From Methylorubrum extorquens (GTDB lineage: Bacteria > Pseudomonadota > Alphaproteobacteria > Rhizobiales > Beijerinckiaceae), in NCBI RefSeq assembly GCF_024169925.1, contig NZ_JALJXF010000001.1:368501-432500 (forward strand): 64,000 nt of DNA. Direction: 5' to 3'. The notes under the pieces are model-generated. The model searched no databases. It had not been told where the DNA came from and saw nothing but the letters and a program-made list of their open reading frames with translations. A program made the translations under genes and the position numbers. Below, piece after piece: positions 63,762 to 64,000 of this stretch. Positions within the stretch are counted from its first letter, which is position 1. Every line of letters starts with the position of its first letter.

Positions 63762-64000
63762 GGGGCCGAGGCTCCTTCGGAACTGGCACTTGAGGCGAAA
63801 TCCGCGGCGCGGCGGCCCGTCTGGCGGGCAGACGGCCGGATTATGCTTCCCGAGAGAGACATGTCCGGCCGCCTTAGCATCAATCTACCGGAACGAGGTT
63901 TGCAGCACAACGCGTTGGCCGGGCAACGCATTGCCGCCGCGCACGCAGAGCTGCTCAATCCCCGGCCGAGAGGGGGGTGAGCGCCGTCGTCTTCGAGGGG
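63762..64000. other. Region upstream of purC at the window edge
   Basis: About 239 bases that should contain the purC promoter (minus strand). A plus-strand ORF of 39 codons (63860-63980) and a GTG at 63977 that could begin a gene running off the window are both possible but unsupported by any recognised motif. Confidence 0.4.

Noticed and set aside
63860..63980. 39-codon plus-strand ORF and a GTG at 63977 at the window end
   Set aside because: No motif, no conserved-looking composition, and the second cannot be judged because the window ends 24 bases later.

Overview
This 64 kb window is chromosomal DNA of a GC-rich alphaproteobacterium of the order Hyphomicrobiales (Rhizobiales), most likely Methylobacterium or Methylorubrum. 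The inference rests on rhizobial-type flagellar genes (MotC, MotE, an FtcR-like regulator), an ActS/ActR redox pair, a primase with the alphaproteobacterial degenerate zinc motif, a purS/purQ pair and the overall coding style. Nearly all of the window codes on one strand or the other. I saw no rRNA, tRNA, CRISPR array, transposase or prophage gene.

Layout. 1-8081: ffh (cut by the window edge), a YHS-like metal-binding protein, a coiled-coil protein, a possible 22-codon gene with an extreme Shine-Dalgarno sequence, a Rieske oxygenase, a metallo-beta-lactamase-fold hydrolase, an EamA exporter and the hslV-hslU protease. 8281-30050: a flagellar and motility block. The plus strand carries motA-fliM-(DUF6468-like)-fliN-fliG-flhB-(unknown)-ftcR. 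The minus strand carries flgB-flgC-fliE-flgG-flgA-flgI-motE-flgH-fliL-fliP, then fliF-fliH-motB-motC-fliK and a lytic transglycosylase. Together these encode the stator, C-ring, MS-ring, export gate parts, rod, P- and L-rings and hook-length control. Filament genes, fliI, flhA, fliQ and fliR are not here.

30208-46428: a heparinase II/III-like protein, carA, a YqeY-like protein, two coupled exported beta-propeller proteins, dnaG and rpoD, an MFS exporter next to an AraC regulator, a small secreted protein and a class III adenylate cyclase. 46556-49616: a TPP riboswitch and the thiamine operon thiO-thiS-thiG-thiE (thiC absent). 49609-64000: the remnant of a haem-binding (GlcG/HbpS-like) gene, inositol monophosphatase, apt, purS-purQ, actS-actR, a PHB depolymerase, a YgjP-like metallopeptidase, three small exported proteins including an IalB homologue, two tandem multidomain GT2 glycosyltransferases and purC.

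The most notable observations are: (1) a 17-base stretch at 2630-2646 complementary to the 16S rRNA 3' tail, sitting as a ribosome binding site before a 22-codon ORF that ends at a hairpin terminator; (2) an interspersed palindromic repeat that lies inside the 5' coding region of motC, with related repeats at 41.8 and 51.3 kb, and analogous N-terminal pre-sequences at the coupled starts of motE and flgI; (3) two paralogous glycosyltransferases that each appear to carry a degenerate first GT2 domain. No wholly new multi-gene system was evident; most of the region is conserved housekeeping and motility DNA.
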